DNA of 5,952 nucleotides. Source: an uncultured Eubacteriales bacterium. GTDB lineage: Bacteria; Bacillota; Clostridia; Christensenellales; Aristaeellaceae. Location of the stretch: NCBI GenBank assembly GCA_944353735.1, contig CALVPU010000185.1, positions 1 through 5,952 of the forward strand, written 5' to 3'. This document shows, in pieces, positions 4,857 to 5,952 of this stretch (positions are counted from its first letter, which is position 1; the number at the start of each line of letters is the position of its first letter). Under the pieces are notes generated by a model that saw only the letters and a program-made list of their open reading frames with translations, made no database searches and had not been told where the DNA came from. The position numbers and the translations under genes are program-made.

Positions 4857-5952
4857 TCAGGGATTTCTCTTCTGAAAGAACGGTCCGACGCCGGCACGTC
4901 CCGCCTGCACGTAGGTCAGCGTCAGGTTGGCGTCCGTCAGCAGACAGGGACCGAGCGCGTCGGCGGCGGCGAGGGTCAGGCCACTGCCGAGCGCGAGCAG
5001 CACGCGACTGCCGTCCAGATAGGCGAGGCGCAGTTCGCCCAGATGCGCTTCCAGCTGCGCGCGTGCCGCGCTTCCGGCGTCGTGCGGGGCGAAGCCCATC
5101 GCGTATGCCTGCCAGAGCCAGCCGGTGTGCCGCCGCCCGGAGAAACAGGCGCGCTTCGCCGCCTTGCGGTTTTCCTCGGGGACGAACGCGGCAAACCAGC
5201 GCCTGGGAAAGGCGTCCGCGTCCGCCATGTCCGTGCGCCGCGCCGCGACGCCGTGCGCCGCGAGCGCCGCGATCGCGCGGTCGGCGCACGACATGCGCTC
5301 GAGCAGGGCGCGGTCCTCGCCGGTCAGCGGCGCGGCGCCCAGCAGGTCGGGCCGGCGCGCGCGCGTCAGATCGAGCGAGCGTTCGCGCCGCCAGGCGGTG
5401 ATGCCGGCATGGTTGCCGCCGAGCAGCACGTCCGGCACGCGCAGTCCGCGGAACTCGGCGGGGCGGGTGTACTGTGGGTACTCGAGCAGCCCGGTGGTGA
5501 AGCTCTCGTCCTCGCCGGACTCGGCGCTGCCGAGCACGCCGGGCACCAGCCGCGCCACGGCGTCCACCACCACCAGCGCGCCGAGCTCGCCGCCGGTGAA
5601 CACGTAGTCGCCGATGGACAGCTCTTCGTCCACGCATAAATCCAGCGCGCGCTGGTCGACGCCCTCGTAGTGACCGCAGAGCAGCAGCAGGCGCTCCTCG
5701 CGCGCCAGCTCCTCGACGATGCGCTGGTCGAGCGTCCGCCCGCGCGGGGAGAGGTAGATGCGGCGCGCGCGATGGTCGGGGTCGCATGCGGCGATGGCGT
5801 CGGCGATTGGCTGCGCAGCCATCACCATGCCGGCGCCGCCGCCGAAGGGATAGTCGTCCACGCGGCGGTGGCGGTCGGCGGTGAAGTCGCGGATGTCGGT
5901 CAGGCGCACGTCGAGCAGACCCGCGGCGATGGCGCGACCGAGGATGCTTTCG
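4857..5952 (-). CDS. trmD: tRNA (guanine-N1-)-methyltransferase TrmD with a C-terminal DUF4275-like extension (5' end outside window)
   Basis: TrmD methylates N1 of G37 in tRNAs using S-adenosylmethionine, preventing +1 frameshifts; it is a SPOUT knotted dimer. The frame enters at the right edge reading ESILGRAIAAGLLDVRLTD, which aligns with TrmD residues from about 18, so the GTG at 5909 is internal and about 17 codons are missing. Visible signatures (numbered from the edge) are VDDYPFGGGAGMVM (31-44), LSPRG (67-71), LCGHYEGVD (91-99), IGDYVFTGGELG (113-124), LLEYPQYTRP (155-164), LLGGNHAGI (176-184) and RRPDLL (199-204). TrmD normally ends near residue 220 here, but the frame continues ~144 residues. 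The extension contains RRWFAAF (250-256), GWLWQAYAMGF (277-287), LTYVQAG (345-351) and GVGPFFQK (354-361), matching in order what I recall of DUF4275. The general-base Asp of the family DSF motif is Glu here (E149 of ESF), a conservative change. Confidence 0.95.
   Translation of the reverse strand, partial: ESILGRAIAAGLLDVRLTDIRDFTADRHRRVDDYPFGGGAGMVMAAQPIADAIAACDPDHRARRIYLSPRGRTLDQRIVEELAREERLLLLCGHYEGVDQRALDLCVDEELSIGDYVFTGGELGALVVVDAVARLVPGVLGSAESGEDESFTTGLLEYPQYTRPAEFRGLRVPDVLLGGNHAGITAWRRERSLDLTRARRPDLLGAAPLTGEDRALLERMSCADRAIAALAAHGVAARRTDMADADAFPRRWFAAFVPEENRKAAKRACFSGRRHTGWLWQAYAMGFAPHDAGSAARAQLEAHLGELRLAYLDGSRVLLALGSGLTLAAADALGPCLLTDANLTLTYVQAGRAGVGPFFQKRNP

Noticed and set aside
4535..4897. 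A 120-codon minus-strand open frame in the trmD-rplS gap
   Set aside because: It begins inside trmD, reads through the stem-loop element and ends over the rplS promoter. It has no ribosome binding site of note and no family motif.
5907..5909. GTG at 5909 as the trmD start
   Set aside because: The upstream bases to the window edge continue in frame with conserved TrmD residues (ESILGRA...GLLD), so this is an internal valine codon and the gene is cut by the window edge.
1..5952. CRISPR array, transposase, phage genes, tRNA or rRNA genes
   Set aside because: I saw no spaced direct repeats, no transposase or phage motifs, and no tRNA- or rRNA-like sequence on either strand.

Overview
The window is strongly GC-rich. 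Every gene I can support lies on the minus strand. The gene order trmD - rplS - rbgA(ylqF) - [unknown] - rnhB - yraN, together with strong GGAGG-type ribosome binding sites, points to a Firmicutes genome, most likely a high-GC member of the Clostridia. That placement is inferred from gene order and style, not from a database match.

Layout in the direction of transcription (right to left). The right end holds trmD, which lacks its first ~17 codons because the window starts inside it. It carries an unusual C-terminal extension of about 144 residues that resembles DUF4275. Next comes a gap of about 400 bp without a credible gene. It contains a compact series of stem-loops whose G-U wobble pairs favour the plus strand (opposite to the genes), a possible small terminator for trmD, a near-consensus sigma-A promoter (TTGAAG, 17 bp, TATAAT), and a leader that can hide the rplS ribosome binding site (L19-leader-like). 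rplS follows and is closed by a clear hairpin terminator.

A second cluster then runs rbgA (50S assembly GTPase), an unrecognised 225-residue protein, rnhB (RNase HII) and yraN (UPF0102, nuclease-like). The gaps are 18 and 22 bp and the last pair overlaps by GTGA, so this looks like one operon. After a 123-bp gap, the left end holds the first 439 residues of a large secreted/membrane protein: signal peptide, sugar-binding-like beta domain, Gly/Ser linker, then a GT-C type membrane glycosyltransferase. It runs off the window.

Functionally the block is mostly translation and ribosome biogenesis (tRNA m1G37 methylation, L19, 50S maturation) with an RNase H repair gene and a putative nuclease attached, followed by a cell-envelope glycosylation gene. 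The least explained parts are the structured element between trmD and rplS, the trmD extension, and the unknown gene placed between rbgA and rnhB.
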